A stretch of DNA of 64,000 nt, from assembly GCA_040223695.1 (NCBI GenBank), contig JAVKFU010000015.1, forward strand, positions 42,534-106,533. Direction: 5' to 3'. Numbering within the stretch: position 1 is the first letter of the stretch; each line of letters opens with the position of its first letter. Origin of the DNA: Deltaproteobacteria bacterium. Lineage in GTDB: Bacteria; Desulfobacterota_D; UBA1144; Nemesobacterales; UBA2774. Shown here one piece after another: positions 33,099 through 42,553 of this stretch. Below the pieces are notes generated by a model. That model was not told the origin of the DNA and searched no databases. It saw only the letters and a program-made list of their open reading frames with translations. The position numbers and the translations under genes are program-made.

Positions 33099-35342
33099 CT
33101 ATTCTCGTTCCGGGCGGTTTATGCGCTCACTCGGAGGCAGCGGAGGTAAGTGGACTTCCGCGGCTCCAAGCGGCTCACCCGCTGCGTGGCAATTAACGCA
33201 CGCGCTTTCAGGCTGAGGACCGGCGAGGTGGTTTTCACCCGTCAGTGCGTTTCCTGCGGCGTTAACGCCTACATCGTCGTGACACGATACGCACGCATCG
33301 ATCACAGGCTGAGTAGAGAACGTGGCAAGTACCACATTTTCGTCCCCCTCTTTTTCAAACTCCCTGAAAAATGACGCCCGGACACCGTCTCCCAAAACTC
33401 CCATTCCCGGATTTAGGATGTTGGTGTTGGGAAGGTGGCATGCAGCGCAGTCGCTCCTGTTTCCCGGGTAGAGAACATTGCTGAAATCGTGCAGGCTGCC
33501 CCTGAAACCGAAGATTATATAGGGCTTGATTGTCAGGTCCTCGCCCGTATGGATTTTATGTATCATCTCCTTGAAATCTATGGCGGCCGTGACGGCTGTA
33601 CCGCCCTCAGGCACGGGTCTTACTTCTATGTCGTCGGCCGACGGGTTGTGGCACAATACGCAGTACTCGGTGTTGTTTCTCAGGTTGCCGTGTATGCTGA
33701 AATCCTTGGAGAAAGTACCATGGCACGCGTTACAGAACTCATCTTCGGTTGTGTTGTCAACGACCATTCTCCTGGGCACCGGTACTATGTCCGTTACGCC
33801 AAAGTATATGACCACGTTCTGGCCTGCTTCCTCGACCTCTTCGAATAATATGAGATTCTCTCCGCCTACTTCTCTTGCAATCCTCCCCTCTATTCCTATT
33901 GCGTAAGTGCCGCTGCCGTTAGTCGGAATCATACCTTCGAAGGTGTATGTGAAATTGCCGTTTTCGTCAGGACCGGCGGAACTTCCAGCTGGACTCTCCC
34001 TTAAGAAATAATCTTCCCCAGGTATCGGACTGCCGGTTCCCATATAGTCCTGTATGAAATAATCTGTGGTGGGCCCTGATATAACCAGACTTATGGAGTC
34101 CATATCTTCAGGAGATATAATCTGACCCGCGTCTGTTCTTATACTGTATGTGACCTCAACATGCTCTCCTGGGCCTACTCTAGCGGACCCCGTTTCCGCG
34201 CTCTTCACGTCAACTATATCGAAATTGACACCGGGCAGGCTGCTTGCCCTGAGCGGAACTGTATGCGCCCCCGGAACCGAAATATCGAATTCGGTGTTTG
34301 ATTGAGGAATGTGGCATCCGGAACAGTTATTATCGTTGAGCTGCACTACGGGGTGGTTCGTGGCCGTTGCGAAGTCGACATCGTCGTGGCAGGAGCCGCA
34401 TGAGGCTCTCGTGGGCTCGGTTCTCCATGCGTTACTCTGTAATGCCTGATCCGTATGACACTTCGTGCAGCTTCTTATATCCTGAGGGAATACGACTTCT
34501 GAATAGTCATGCACTGAACCCATGAATCCCACTATGAAATAAGGCATTCCGGCTTCGACGCTTGGCAGCATCTCTCCCATATGTATCTTATGTATCATTA
34601 TGTTAAAGCCGATGTTGTTGCCGGAATCGGGGTCGATCTGGTCCACCGTTTCTCCGGTGTCGGGATCTATAATTTTGCTGGTATGGCAGGTAATGCATAC
34701 CCCGACCTCTCTTCTGATCCCTCCGTGGAGGGCCAGCGGGTCGTGACAGCTATTACAGGCTTCCGTAGCCACTATATCCCTGATCCGTGTTATAGGTCCC
34801 CCGTCAGGCACGAAGTCGAAGGTAGCGTTTGAAATCCATTCATCGCTTCCGACTACCCTTCTGGCGTATATGGCTACGGTATGAGTCTGGCTTGTGTTAA
34901 AACCCTCCGGGAGTATGGTCTCGAAGGCGTAGCTGAAAACACCGCCCCCCAGGTCTTCGAAAATTCCCTCTCTTTCCGCGGATGCCTGGATGGCGCCGTC
35001 CTGATTCCTCGTAATGTAGTCTATATATTCACCGCTCTCGACGATTCTCGCGATGATGAAGTTTATTTGGTCCAGGTCGTCTATGCTCAAGGGGTTACCG
35101 TTTTCATCTTCGAGCTTGATTGTAGCCATGGGCCGGCGGTCCTGGTTGATGAATGCGTCCAGTATTTCTACATTTAGTTTGTTGATCGGGGATGGGAGGG
35201 GAGGGGGAGGAGGCGTTATACCGCCGCCACCGCCGCCGTTACATCCGCCGTATATCGAAACAAGTAAAAATGGAACCAGAAAGAGTTTAAGTAAGAATTT
35301 AAAGCTCACGCGGGTGCGTAAGTTATTCATCCTGTTTTGCAT
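33099..35342 (-). CDS. OmcA/MtrC-like decahaem outer-surface cytochrome lipoprotein
   Basis: 747 residues. The lipoprotein signal ends SIYGGC followed by NGGGGGG. Ten CXXCH motifs occur in two groups of five, CNSCH, CITCH, CTKCH, CGSCH, CSGCH and then CNACH, CVLCH, CAACH, CVSCH, CVNCH, each preceded by a beta domain. This is the pentahaem/beta-domain layout of MtrC and OmcA, the terminal reductases for iron, manganese, flavins or electrodes. Recurrent HGxxR and MIHKIHxGE stretches fit the family. It is first in its operon and transcribed towards the barrel and periplasmic cytochromes. ATG 35342 has GGGGG 8 bases upstream; an adjacent GTG lies at 35345. Confidence 0.92.
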   Translation of the reverse strand: MQNRMNNLRTRVSFKFLLKLFLVPFLLVSIYGGCNGGGGGGITPPPPPLPSPINKLNVEILDAFINQDRRPMATIKLEDENGNPLSIDDLDQINFIIARIVESGEYIDYITRNQDGAIQASAEREGIFEDLGGGVFSYAFETILPEGFNTSQTHTVAIYARRVVGSDEWISNATFDFVPDGGPITRIRDIVATEACNSCHDPLALHGGIRREVGVCITCHTSKIIDPDTGETVDQIDPDSGNNIGFNIMIHKIHMGEMLPSVEAGMPYFIVGFMGSVHDYSEVVFPQDIRSCTKCHTDQALQSNAWRTEPTRASCGSCHDDVDFATATNHPVVQLNDNNCSGCHIPQSNTEFDISVPGAHTVPLRASSLPGVNFDIVDVKSAETGSARVGPGEHVEVTYSIRTDAGQIISPEDMDSISLVISGPTTDYFIQDYMGTGSPIPGEDYFLRESPAGSSAGPDENGNFTYTFEGMIPTNGSGTYAIGIEGRIAREVGGENLILFEEVEEAGQNVVIYFGVTDIVPVPRRMVVDNTTEDEFCNACHGTFSKDFSIHGNLRNNTEYCVLCHNPSADDIEVRPVPEGGTAVTAAIDFKEMIHKIHTGEDLTIKPYIIFGFRGSLHDFSNVLYPGNRSDCAACHLPNTNILNPGMGVLGDGVRASFFREFEKEGDENVVLATFSTQPVIDACVSCHDDVGVNAAGNALTGENHLAGPQPESACVNCHAAGEPLGAAEVHLPPLPPSERINRPERE

Positions 35343-35586
35343 CACTATGTCCCCCTCTATAGATATGCAAACCCTAGTACCTATATGACTATCATATAAA
35401 TAAAGTGTGATATAGAGTTAATTTTAATGATAAGTTGTATTTACAGGTTTTTCGGATATGGGAGGCTCGTTTCCGGAATTAATAACCCCTGTTCACAATC
35501 GTAATATGTCGTCTGTCAGATAATAAGACGGCCTCTTGTGCTGACGTAAAAAAAATATCCAGTTACTACATGGGCTTATCTATGGC

Positions 35587-36048
35587 ATGGAACTTGACTA
35601 TAGGGTAGGTATGGTCAAGCGAGCGGAGAGGGTTAAAAGGGAAATAAAAACGATATTCAAACCTGAGGCCGAGAAGCCGTCAAATGTAGCGAAAGAACAC
35701 ACAAATCTCTACATTAAGGCGTGCAAGGTTTTCGGCTCGTGGCGTAATGCGGTAGAGGCATGCGGGATAGACTACGAAAGCACCAGGAACAACAAAAAAT
35801 GGAACAGGGAGAAGATTCATAAAGAAATTAAAAGACTGAAAAAGAAAGGTTACAATCTGAGGCCCTCGGTGCTGAGGGAAGAGGGGATGACGACGTTAAT
35901 CTCGGCCGCCGAATATCATTTCGGCTCATGGCGGAGGGCCGTTGAATCGTGCGGTTTTGAATATACATGCGGAAGGAACAGGAAACCGGGAAACGGGTAT
36001 TACGAAAACGGCCGGAAATGTCATTCTGTTTTGAGGAATCAGCAATAA
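35587..36048 (+). CDS. Protein with two homing-endonuclease-associated repeats
   Basis: 153 residues, basic. Two repeats match the homing-endonuclease-associated pattern: YIKACKVFGSWRNAVEACGI and, about 60 residues later, AAEYHFGSWRRAVESCGF. These helical units bind DNA in intron- or phage-encoded endonucleases. No HNH or LAGLIDADG nuclease domain is present, so this is a stand-alone DNA-binding protein or the remains of an endonuclease. It lies just upstream of tRNA-His, outside the integrated element. The start is uncertain (ATG 35587 or Met 9). Confidence 0.65.
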   Translation: MELDYRVGMVKRAERVKREIKTIFKPEAEKPSNVAKEHTNLYIKACKVFGSWRNAVEACGIDYESTRNNKKWNREKIHKEIKRLKKKGYNLRPSVLREEGMTTLISAAEYHFGSWRRAVESCGFEYTCGRNRKPGNGYYENGRKCHSVLRNQQ

Positions 36049-36212
36049 AAACCATATTTATTCCGGATAATACCCTGAAGATATTTCTTGCCGAAAATTC
36101 GTGTAACTCGCCGAATAGCTTTGGAAGCGGCCGGTATGAACTTAATTATTTGTCTACAATATTTTCTATGGTAATATTTCTTCTCTGATTAACTCCGACT
36201 AAAGATAAATAT

Positions 36213-36288
36213 GGTGCGTGTAGCTCAGCCTGGTTAGAGCACTGGGTTGTGGCCCCAGAGGCCGCCGGTTCAAGTCCGGTCACGCACC
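36213..36288 (+). tRNA. tRNA-His (GUG)
   Basis: A complete cloverleaf: acceptor GTGCGTG/CACGCAC, D arm with AGCTCAG, anticodon arm CTGGG-TTGTGGC-CCCAG (anticodon GTG), and T arm CCGG-TTCAAGT-CCGG. The extra G at 36213 pairs with the discriminator C at 36288, as required for tRNA-His. CCA is not encoded. The 3' end overlaps the last codons and the stop of the serine recombinase gene on the other strand, which marks it as the attachment site of the element. Confidence 0.95.
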
Positions 36289-37746
36289 CCTTACCATACT
36301 CTCGTTCATATCTGCAAGTAAATTGAACGGTTCTTTGTAATCATAACAAAGGGTTACGCCGTTCCAAGTTGCGTTCAGAAGTACTGTTTTGATAAGTAGT
36401 CTTCTTTCCTCATATTCTGAACATCTGAATAACTCACTACTATGTTTAGCAAGCTGGATTATATAATCGGCAGTAACATAGAAGTTTTTATCGGTTTCAT
36501 CTACACTTTTTAATTTGTCTTCAACTTTATTTAATTCCGAATCATACTGTCTCAATTTTGCTTCATACATGTCCTTAGTAATACTTTCATCAAAATATGC
36601 ATCGTATAATTTCGATTTCCGATTTCGAATTTTGTCTTTATCTTTTCTAAGGTTATCAATTAGTTCTTGTGATAGCATAAAGTTGGTTTCATTTAATTGA
36701 TGTAAATCTTGTATTATTTTCTTGGCTGTGTTTTCTGATATTGATATACGTTTAAATACTTTTACAAATTCATCTGTAAGGACATCTTCGTTAACATATT
36801 GCGCTCTATGCTTACCGCCATACTCGGTGCAACGGTAATATTTTTTACCTCTGTGTTCCTCTGGAGATATAGAGTAGCCGCACTCAGCGCATTTAATAAT
36901 TCCTCTATAGTAGAACTCCTTACCAGCATACTTAATACCTGACCCTGAAAACGGGTCTCGGCCTGCTTTAATATTCTGAACTATATTGAAAATATTCTCT
37001 GGAACTATGGATGGATAAATATGAGGATATTCAGTACCTTCTTTTTTATACGTAGCAATACCAATATAAAATTTGTCCTCAAGAATAATAGCAATAGTAG
37101 ATTTGGCTAACTTAACGTTAAATTTTTGGCATATGTTATCTCTAAGCTCACTTATTGCATATGAACCCGTTGCATACCACTCAAACATTTTCAGCACTAC
37201 TTCGGCTGCAAATGGATCAACCTCGACTGTCTTGGTGTCGTCATCTATCTTTACATTTCTATACCCATATGGTGCTTTGCCGAGTATTTGACCTGATTTA
37301 ATTCGTTTATACACAGAGCGTTTAACATTATCGCTAATTGCATCTGAGTAATATTGAGCTAATAATGCTCCTAGATTGAACTTGAATTTATCAGTAGCGT
37401 ATGAATCTTTCTTTAAGACTAGATTTTCAGATGAAAAGTGTAACTCAACCTTATCTTGTTCTAATAATTCCTGGATAGGTCTTATATGTAAGAAATTTCT
37501 TAAAAGCCTGTCAACCTTATCGCAACACAGTGCAACTTTTTCTGTCTGCTTATGTAAATACTCAATTACTTCTTGAAAATGTTCTCGGTTGCTTTTATAG
37601 GCTGATTCATGAAAATCGAATACATCTTCTTTGGAATAAATGAACCCGTTCTGGTCTGCGTACTCTTTTAGTTTTATTAACTGGCTTACTGTGTCTTGCT
37701 CTTCTGTTGATACCCTTGCTAAAAGTATTGCCTTCATGATGTCCAA
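36280..37746 (-). CDS. Large serine recombinase (integrase of the element)
   Basis: 488 residues. The resolvase domain carries the catalytic Ser in LLARVSTEEQ; the Recombinase domain follows (GKAPYGYRN, then the helix and AIILEDKFYIGIATYKK), then a zinc ribbon (CAECGYS and YYRCTEYGG) and a coiled coil. It catalyses integration and excision between attP and attB. Its last codons (GGT GCG TGA) overlap tRNA-His, so the host tRNA supplies the stop codon. The start at Met 1 (37746) overlaps hsdR by 13 bp, and Met 4 (37737) by 4 bp. It is co-transcribed with the restriction genes. Confidence 0.92.
   Translation of the reverse strand: MDIMKAILLARVSTEEQDTVSQLIKLKEYADQNGFIYSKEDVFDFHESAYKSNREHFQEVIEYLHKQTEKVALCCDKVDRLLRNFLHIRPIQELLEQDKVELHFSSENLVLKKDSYATDKFKFNLGALLAQYYSDAISDNVKRSVYKRIKSGQILGKAPYGYRNVKIDDDTKTVEVDPFAAEVVLKMFEWYATGSYAISELRDNICQKFNVKLAKSTIAIILEDKFYIGIATYKKEGTEYPHIYPSIVPENIFNIVQNIKAGRDPFSGSGIKYAGKEFYYRGIIKCAECGYSISPEEHRGKKYYRCTEYGGKHRAQYVNEDVLTDEFVKVFKRISISENTAKKIIQDLHQLNETNFMLSQELIDNLRKDKDKIRNRKSKLYDAYFDESITKDMYEAKLRQYDSELNKVEDKLKSVDETDKNFYVTADYIIQLAKHSSELFRCSEYEERRLLIKTVLLNATWNGVTLCYDYKEPFNLLADMNESMVRGA
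36286..36303 (+). repeat. attL: 18-bp direct repeat at the tRNA-His 3' end
   Basis: ACCCCTTACCATACTCTC, identical to 50556-50573. The first three bases belong to the tRNA and the rest lie inside the recombinase coding region. It is the left junction of the element. Confidence 0.75.
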
Positions 37747-40700
37747 TGATTTCTTATATATTCCTGAGCTTCTTTGATGCTCAAGGGGCTTGTGTTATTT
37801 CCTGTCCTAACAAAGAACTCCTCTTTACCTTTAAAGTCTACGTAGGCTGGCTTATCCGCTTTTAAAACTGTAATTAGACATACGTCCTTGTGATCAACTT
37901 CATCAAAGATGATATTTGCATACTTAACATATTCCACACCAATTGAGGTCTTGATAATTTGTACGAGATGATTCTCAAATTTATCTCTATCGGCATTTCC
38001 CAATGCTTTGTAATCATTCTCCAGTCCGAATATATTCCCATTATCCTCAACACCAATAATTAATTGACCGCCATCTGAGTTCATATATCCAGCAATTGTT
38101 TTAAGAATAATTTTTTCTAACTCCTTGTTTACATTCTTTTGTTTTACGTCCCATCTTAGTGTTGATTTAAATTCCAGATTTTGACTTTCGCCTTGTTTGA
38201 TAAGCTTCTCTACGTCTTCTTTTTCCAGTTTCTTGTATATCTTGGAGATCAAGTAATTCTCAAGCTTTGTTCTAAGCTTGCTGTCGTTAATAAACTTCAT
38301 CGCAAAGTCTTCATTTCTTTCCATTCTCTGAATGAGCATGTCAAGCAATTCATCTCCGAATGGATATTTGAAGTTGTCTTTTGAATTTACTTTTGCTTGC
38401 TCCATTAACTCTTTGTTGTTGTAAATATCCTCTTCAACCTGATCTATGAATAATCTGTCTGCATCGGCAAAATCAGTACTGTATCTTTCATTCACTATCT
38501 TTATAATCTCGGTTAATTTTGCTAAGTCTTCATCATCCTTATCCCGTTTTATCCCCGCTTCTCTAATTGTCGGATCAAGCTCAACTTCACCTTCCTTTTC
38601 AAGAACACCTGTACCTTCAGATATTTTCTGTAAGCGATAATACTGAAGTGCCACTTCATCATTTAACTCAAATCTGTCGGATTCTTCTTTAGGAAGTGCG
38701 TTTCTGAGCAATCTTGTAAATGCATATAGTTTTTCCAATTTCACATCAGAAAAAGGCAGAATCTGTGACAATAAGGCGTACGTTCTAATAAAGGCAGTTG
38801 ATGTAATTTTGTATTCATCCTGTTCTTTTTCTTCTAGTGCTTTGAACCTATCAATGGCGGGTTGTATTATTGCATATAATTTTGCTTGATCGTGAATTGT
38901 TTGTTTTTGCTGTGGTTTGAAAAATATCTTGGCAAAGTTTTCAACTTCAGAATCCCAAAATATTTGTTTTTCCTCAAGTTTATTTTTCAGATCATATAAA
39001 TGATTGGGGTCGGTTCTTTCGGATAGTGCCGTCCTTTCGTAATAAGGTTGAAATGCCTCCAGGATTTCATCCGTAGTGTTTGTGAAATCAAGCACGAAAG
39101 TATCTTCTTTCCCTGTGTGTGTTCTATTAAGTCTGGATAGCGTCTGAACGGCCTGAACTCCTGATAGTTTCTTATCTACATACATAGTATGAAGAAGAGG
39201 CTGATCAAAACCTGTTTGATATTTATCGGCTACTAGCAATATCCTGTACTCATCGGTATTAAATCTTTCTGGTAGTTGTTTTTCTCCGAATCCATTTAAT
39301 TCAGGTTCAAACACTTTTTCACCTGTGTCCGGATCACTAAGACCTCCTGAGAAAGCTACAAGTGTTTTAATATCTGTATATCCTTTCTCATTGATATACT
39401 TTTTAAACTCCTGCCAATACCTGTAAGCATGTAATCTTGAACTTGTTACCACCATTGCTTTCGCATGGCCGCCAATTTTCTTCATAGTCACTTGTCTAAA
39501 GTGCTCAACCATTACTTCTGTCTTTTGAGCTAAGTTGTGTGGATGAAGTGTCAAGAATCTAGCAATTGCTCTACTGGCTTTTTTCTTGTTCATCTCGGGG
39601 TCATCTTCTATGGCTTTGGATATTTTGAAATAGGTTTTATAGGTTGTGTAGTTCTTCAATACATCCAGAATAAAACCTTCTTCTATGGCTTGTCTCATTG
39701 AATAAAGATGAAATGATCTCGGCTTGCTGTCTATGCTGGTAGTGCCGAATACTTCCAAGGTTTTGGGTTTTGGAGTAGCGGTAAAAGCAAAGAAGCTTAA
39801 GTTCTCTTGCTTCCCTCTTGCCTCCATCGATTGCCTAATCTCGTCTTCATATGTTTCTTCACTGGAAACATCTTCTTTTTCCGCTTCTTCTAAAGTCCTA
39901 GCTGTAAGAACTTCTTTCATCTTCTTACTTGTTTCCCCACCCTGTGAGCTGTGGGCCTCATCCACTATCACTGCATATTTTCTAGCCTTAAACTCATTTA
40001 TCCGGTCAAGAATATATGGGAACTTTTGAACTGTGGTGATTATTATTTTTACTCCCGCTTTGATTGCATTGCCAAGTTGAGCGGAATCCTGGTCTATCTT
40101 TTCTACAACTCCACTTTTGTGGTCAAATTGAAATATCGTGTCTTGCAATTGTTGATCAAGAACCACACGGTCTGTTACTACAATTACCGAATCAAATATC
40201 TGCTTGTCCTCAGCATCATGAAGGCTGGACAATCTGTAAGCAAGCCATGCAATAGAGTTGCTTTTACCGCTTCCTGCACTGTGTTGAATAAGATAGTTTT
40301 TCCCAACTCCATTTTCTTTAGTATCTTGAGTAATTTTTCTGACTACATCCAATTGATGAAACCTAGGGAAAATCATAGTCTCTTTTGTTTTTGTTCTCCC
40401 ATTAACCTTGATCTCATCTTTTTCTAAGTGAATAAATCTGCGAATAATATCCATCCAGCTATTTTTGCTCCAGATTTCTTCCCATAGATATGCTGTTTTG
40501 TACCCTTCCGGATTTGGCGGATTGCCAGACCCGTTCTTGAAGCCTAGATTGAAGGGCAGGAATCTTGTTTCTTTACCCTGTAACTTTGTGGTCATATAAA
40601 CTTCATCCGGGTCTACAGCGAAATGAACCAAAGCACGCTTTTTAAACTGAAATAGTATTTCTCGGTTGTCCCTTGTGTACATAAATTGCTTTTTAGCATC

Positions 40701-41195
40701 ACTTACATTTTGACCTGTGAATGGGTTTTTCAGTTCTACTGTTGCAACTGGCAGTCCATTCAGGAATAAGACCATATCAACACTTTTTTCAGGCTCTCTA
40801 GTGCTAAAGTGAACTTGTCTTGTAACACTTAGGATGTTTTGTTCGTATTTCTCAATCGTGTCTGGATTAAGACCTGATTCGGGCTTGAAATAGGCAAGGT
40901 CAATATGAACTCCGTGATCATCTATTCCTTCCCGAATACAGCGGAGCATGCCCTTAATGTCAAGTTCTTTGACTAGCCTTTGAATTACCTTGTCTTCTAT
41001 ACTGTCTTGATGTAATTCTTCAAGTTGCGACCACTTTTCAAGCTGTGATTTTTGTAAGAATTGAAGGAGAGTTTTTTGATCAATTCCAATATCTGAGAGG
41101 TAATCTTTAGTCCCACCTTTAACATATCCGCCCTTGGTGATCAGGACATCTTCTATATTAGCTTCAAATGTTTTTTCTTTGGTTATATCTGACAT
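37734..41195 (-). CDS. hsdR: Type I restriction enzyme HsdR with C-terminal AlbA_2/Schlafen-like domain
   Basis: 1153 residues. The N-terminal nuclease has the ExK element in VATVELKNP (about 150). The SF2 motor shows Walker A GSGKSNSIAW (about 310), the DEAH box VIVDEAHSSQGG (about 410) and later motifs such as DKYQTGFDQPLLHTMYVDKKL and QTLSRLNRTH. The last roughly 160 residues are an extra domain beginning EKLIKQGESQNLEFKSTLRW and containing AGYMNSDGGQLIIGVEDNG, the signature of the AlbA_2 (Schlafen, divergent AAA_4) family. It cuts unmodified DNA after translocation, with HsdM and HsdS. The tail is an uncommon fusion. Confidence 0.93.
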   Translation of the reverse strand: MSDITKEKTFEANIEDVLITKGGYVKGGTKDYLSDIGIDQKTLLQFLQKSQLEKWSQLEELHQDSIEDKVIQRLVKELDIKGMLRCIREGIDDHGVHIDLAYFKPESGLNPDTIEKYEQNILSVTRQVHFSTREPEKSVDMVLFLNGLPVATVELKNPFTGQNVSDAKKQFMYTRDNREILFQFKKRALVHFAVDPDEVYMTTKLQGKETRFLPFNLGFKNGSGNPPNPEGYKTAYLWEEIWSKNSWMDIIRRFIHLEKDEIKVNGRTKTKETMIFPRFHQLDVVRKITQDTKENGVGKNYLIQHSAGSGKSNSIAWLAYRLSSLHDAEDKQIFDSVIVVTDRVVLDQQLQDTIFQFDHKSGVVEKIDQDSAQLGNAIKAGVKIIITTVQKFPYILDRINEFKARKYAVIVDEAHSSQGGETSKKMKEVLTARTLEEAEKEDVSSEETYEDEIRQSMEARGKQENLSFFAFTATPKPKTLEVFGTTSIDSKPRSFHLYSMRQAIEEGFILDVLKNYTTYKTYFKISKAIEDDPEMNKKKASRAIARFLTLHPHNLAQKTEVMVEHFRQVTMKKIGGHAKAMVVTSSRLHAYRYWQEFKKYINEKGYTDIKTLVAFSGGLSDPDTGEKVFEPELNGFGEKQLPERFNTDEYRILLVADKYQTGFDQPLLHTMYVDKKLSGVQAVQTLSRLNRTHTGKEDTFVLDFTNTTDEILEAFQPYYERTALSERTDPNHLYDLKNKLEEKQIFWDSEVENFAKIFFKPQQKQTIHDQAKLYAIIQPAIDRFKALEEKEQDEYKITSTAFIRTYALLSQILPFSDVKLEKLYAFTRLLRNALPKEESDRFELNDEVALQYYRLQKISEGTGVLEKEGEVELDPTIREAGIKRDKDDEDLAKLTEIIKIVNERYSTDFADADRLFIDQVEEDIYNNKELMEQAKVNSKDNFKYPFGDELLDMLIQRMERNEDFAMKFINDSKLRTKLENYLISKIYKKLEKEDVEKLIKQGESQNLEFKSTLRWDVKQKNVNKELEKIILKTIAGYMNSDGGQLIIGVEDNGNIFGLENDYKALGNADRDKFENHLVQIIKTSIGVEYVKYANIIFDEVDHKDVCLITVLKADKPAYVDFKGKEEFFVRTGNNTSPLSIKEAQEYIRNHWTS

Positions 41196-41200
41196 AACTT

Positions 41201-42553
41201 TTAATTACTATTCTCAGGAATTTTTATATCTCTTACATCTACCTTGCCTGTAACAACATTAGATATGAGTGTTGTTGTATATTCTTTTAGATACTCGTTT
41301 GTTTTTCTTTTTTCTACAACAAGTTTGTCTATTTGTGCAGTTTTGTAGTCGAGGTAATTAGCTATTTGAGTTTGTTCTTTTAATTCCATTATAAGAAACT
41401 TAAATTTTCTAATTATTTGTATTCCTAAGGCTTTTCTCGTTGAACCTGTGGAGTTATTTTCGACCTGATTGTTAATGTAATTACTTTCTAATAGATATTT
41501 TATGAATCTAGAATCGTTAAATTTTGAAACTTTGATAAGAACTAAGGTAGCAGAAATAGCAAATCTTATCTTAGGCTTAATAATATGTTTTGGTAGCCCT
41601 AATGTTCCAACTTTACAAAATACAATATCTCCATCATCAACTGTAAAACTTTCTTCTTGTTTTTTAACAGCCAGTTCCTGAACTTTTCGAGTAGTCTCAA
41701 TATTTATAGAACCATCATAATTTATATCCCTGATACCAATATAGGGTAGTCCATTTTCATCTACTTGAGGTGCACGATGGTCGGGTTGGGGATCAATTAC
41801 ATCTGACTCATAATCTAACCTAGTAATCTTCCAATGCTCTGGTATTTCGCCAATCCACTCAATTCCAGAATCTTTCATTTTCACATTTGGATTTAAACCT
41901 TTCGTTACTGCTTGGTTGATAATTGCCGAGCGTTTTTCTTCAAGTAGTTCAATTAATCTTTGATTCTTTTCAATCAGTCTGTCTATTAGAGAGGTTTTGT
42001 AGTCTAGGTAATTAGCTATTTGGGTTTGTTCTTTTGAAGTCGGTATGGGAATCCATAAATTTTCTAAAGTCCCCATACCAATATTAGGTTGTGTTCCAAA
42101 AGTCCAACTATTTTCAACCTGTAGACGAAATAAATTAGATTGTATAAACGAATACAGATAATAATTGTCAACTAGATGTTCGTTTGCACGAATTATTGCT
42201 AAGGGCGACCAGATTGCAAAACTCTCGTTTGTTTTAACAATCGCTGATTTTCCAGTAGTTGAACCAGACTTACAGAATAATATATCTCCATTAATCACTT
42301 TGCTCTTCTTTGCATACTCAGCAAATGTTTCTTTTGTTATATTCCCTCTTTTCCTCTGAAAGTTTACTTGACCATTTTGAATTGCATCTGCTGAAATAAA
42401 TGGTACTCCTTCCTCAACAAATTCTGGAGTTTCATGAGGGCCATCGCAAACTTTTATTTTTACTAAGTGTTTGATTCTTATTCTATTCCAATGCTCTGGT
42501 ATCTCTCCAATCCACTCAATTCCAGAATCTTTATATTCTTTGTAAGCTTTCAA
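41201..42553 (-). CDS. hsdS: Type I restriction-modification specificity subunit HsdS
   Basis: 450 residues. Two target recognition domains each start with the phrase KDSGIEWIGEIPEHW and end with a conserved helical spacer (EQTQIANYLDYKTSLIDRLIEKN and EQTQIANYLDYKTAQIDKLVVEK). It reads a bipartite DNA site for HsdM and HsdR. The near-identical halves favour domain exchange by recombination. It overlaps hsdM by 4 bp and lies 5 bp before hsdR. Confidence 0.95.
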   Translation of the reverse strand: MKAYKEYKDSGIEWIGEIPEHWNRIRIKHLVKIKVCDGPHETPEFVEEGVPFISADAIQNGQVNFQRKRGNITKETFAEYAKKSKVINGDILFCKSGSTTGKSAIVKTNESFAIWSPLAIIRANEHLVDNYYLYSFIQSNLFRLQVENSWTFGTQPNIGMGTLENLWIPIPTSKEQTQIANYLDYKTSLIDRLIEKNQRLIELLEEKRSAIINQAVTKGLNPNVKMKDSGIEWIGEIPEHWKITRLDYESDVIDPQPDHRAPQVDENGLPYIGIRDINYDGSINIETTRKVQELAVKKQEESFTVDDGDIVFCKVGTLGLPKHIIKPKIRFAISATLVLIKVSKFNDSRFIKYLLESNYINNQVENNSTGSTRKALGIQIIRKFKFLIMELKEQTQIANYLDYKTAQIDKLVVEKRKTNEYLKEYTTTLISNVVTGKVDVRDIKIPENSN

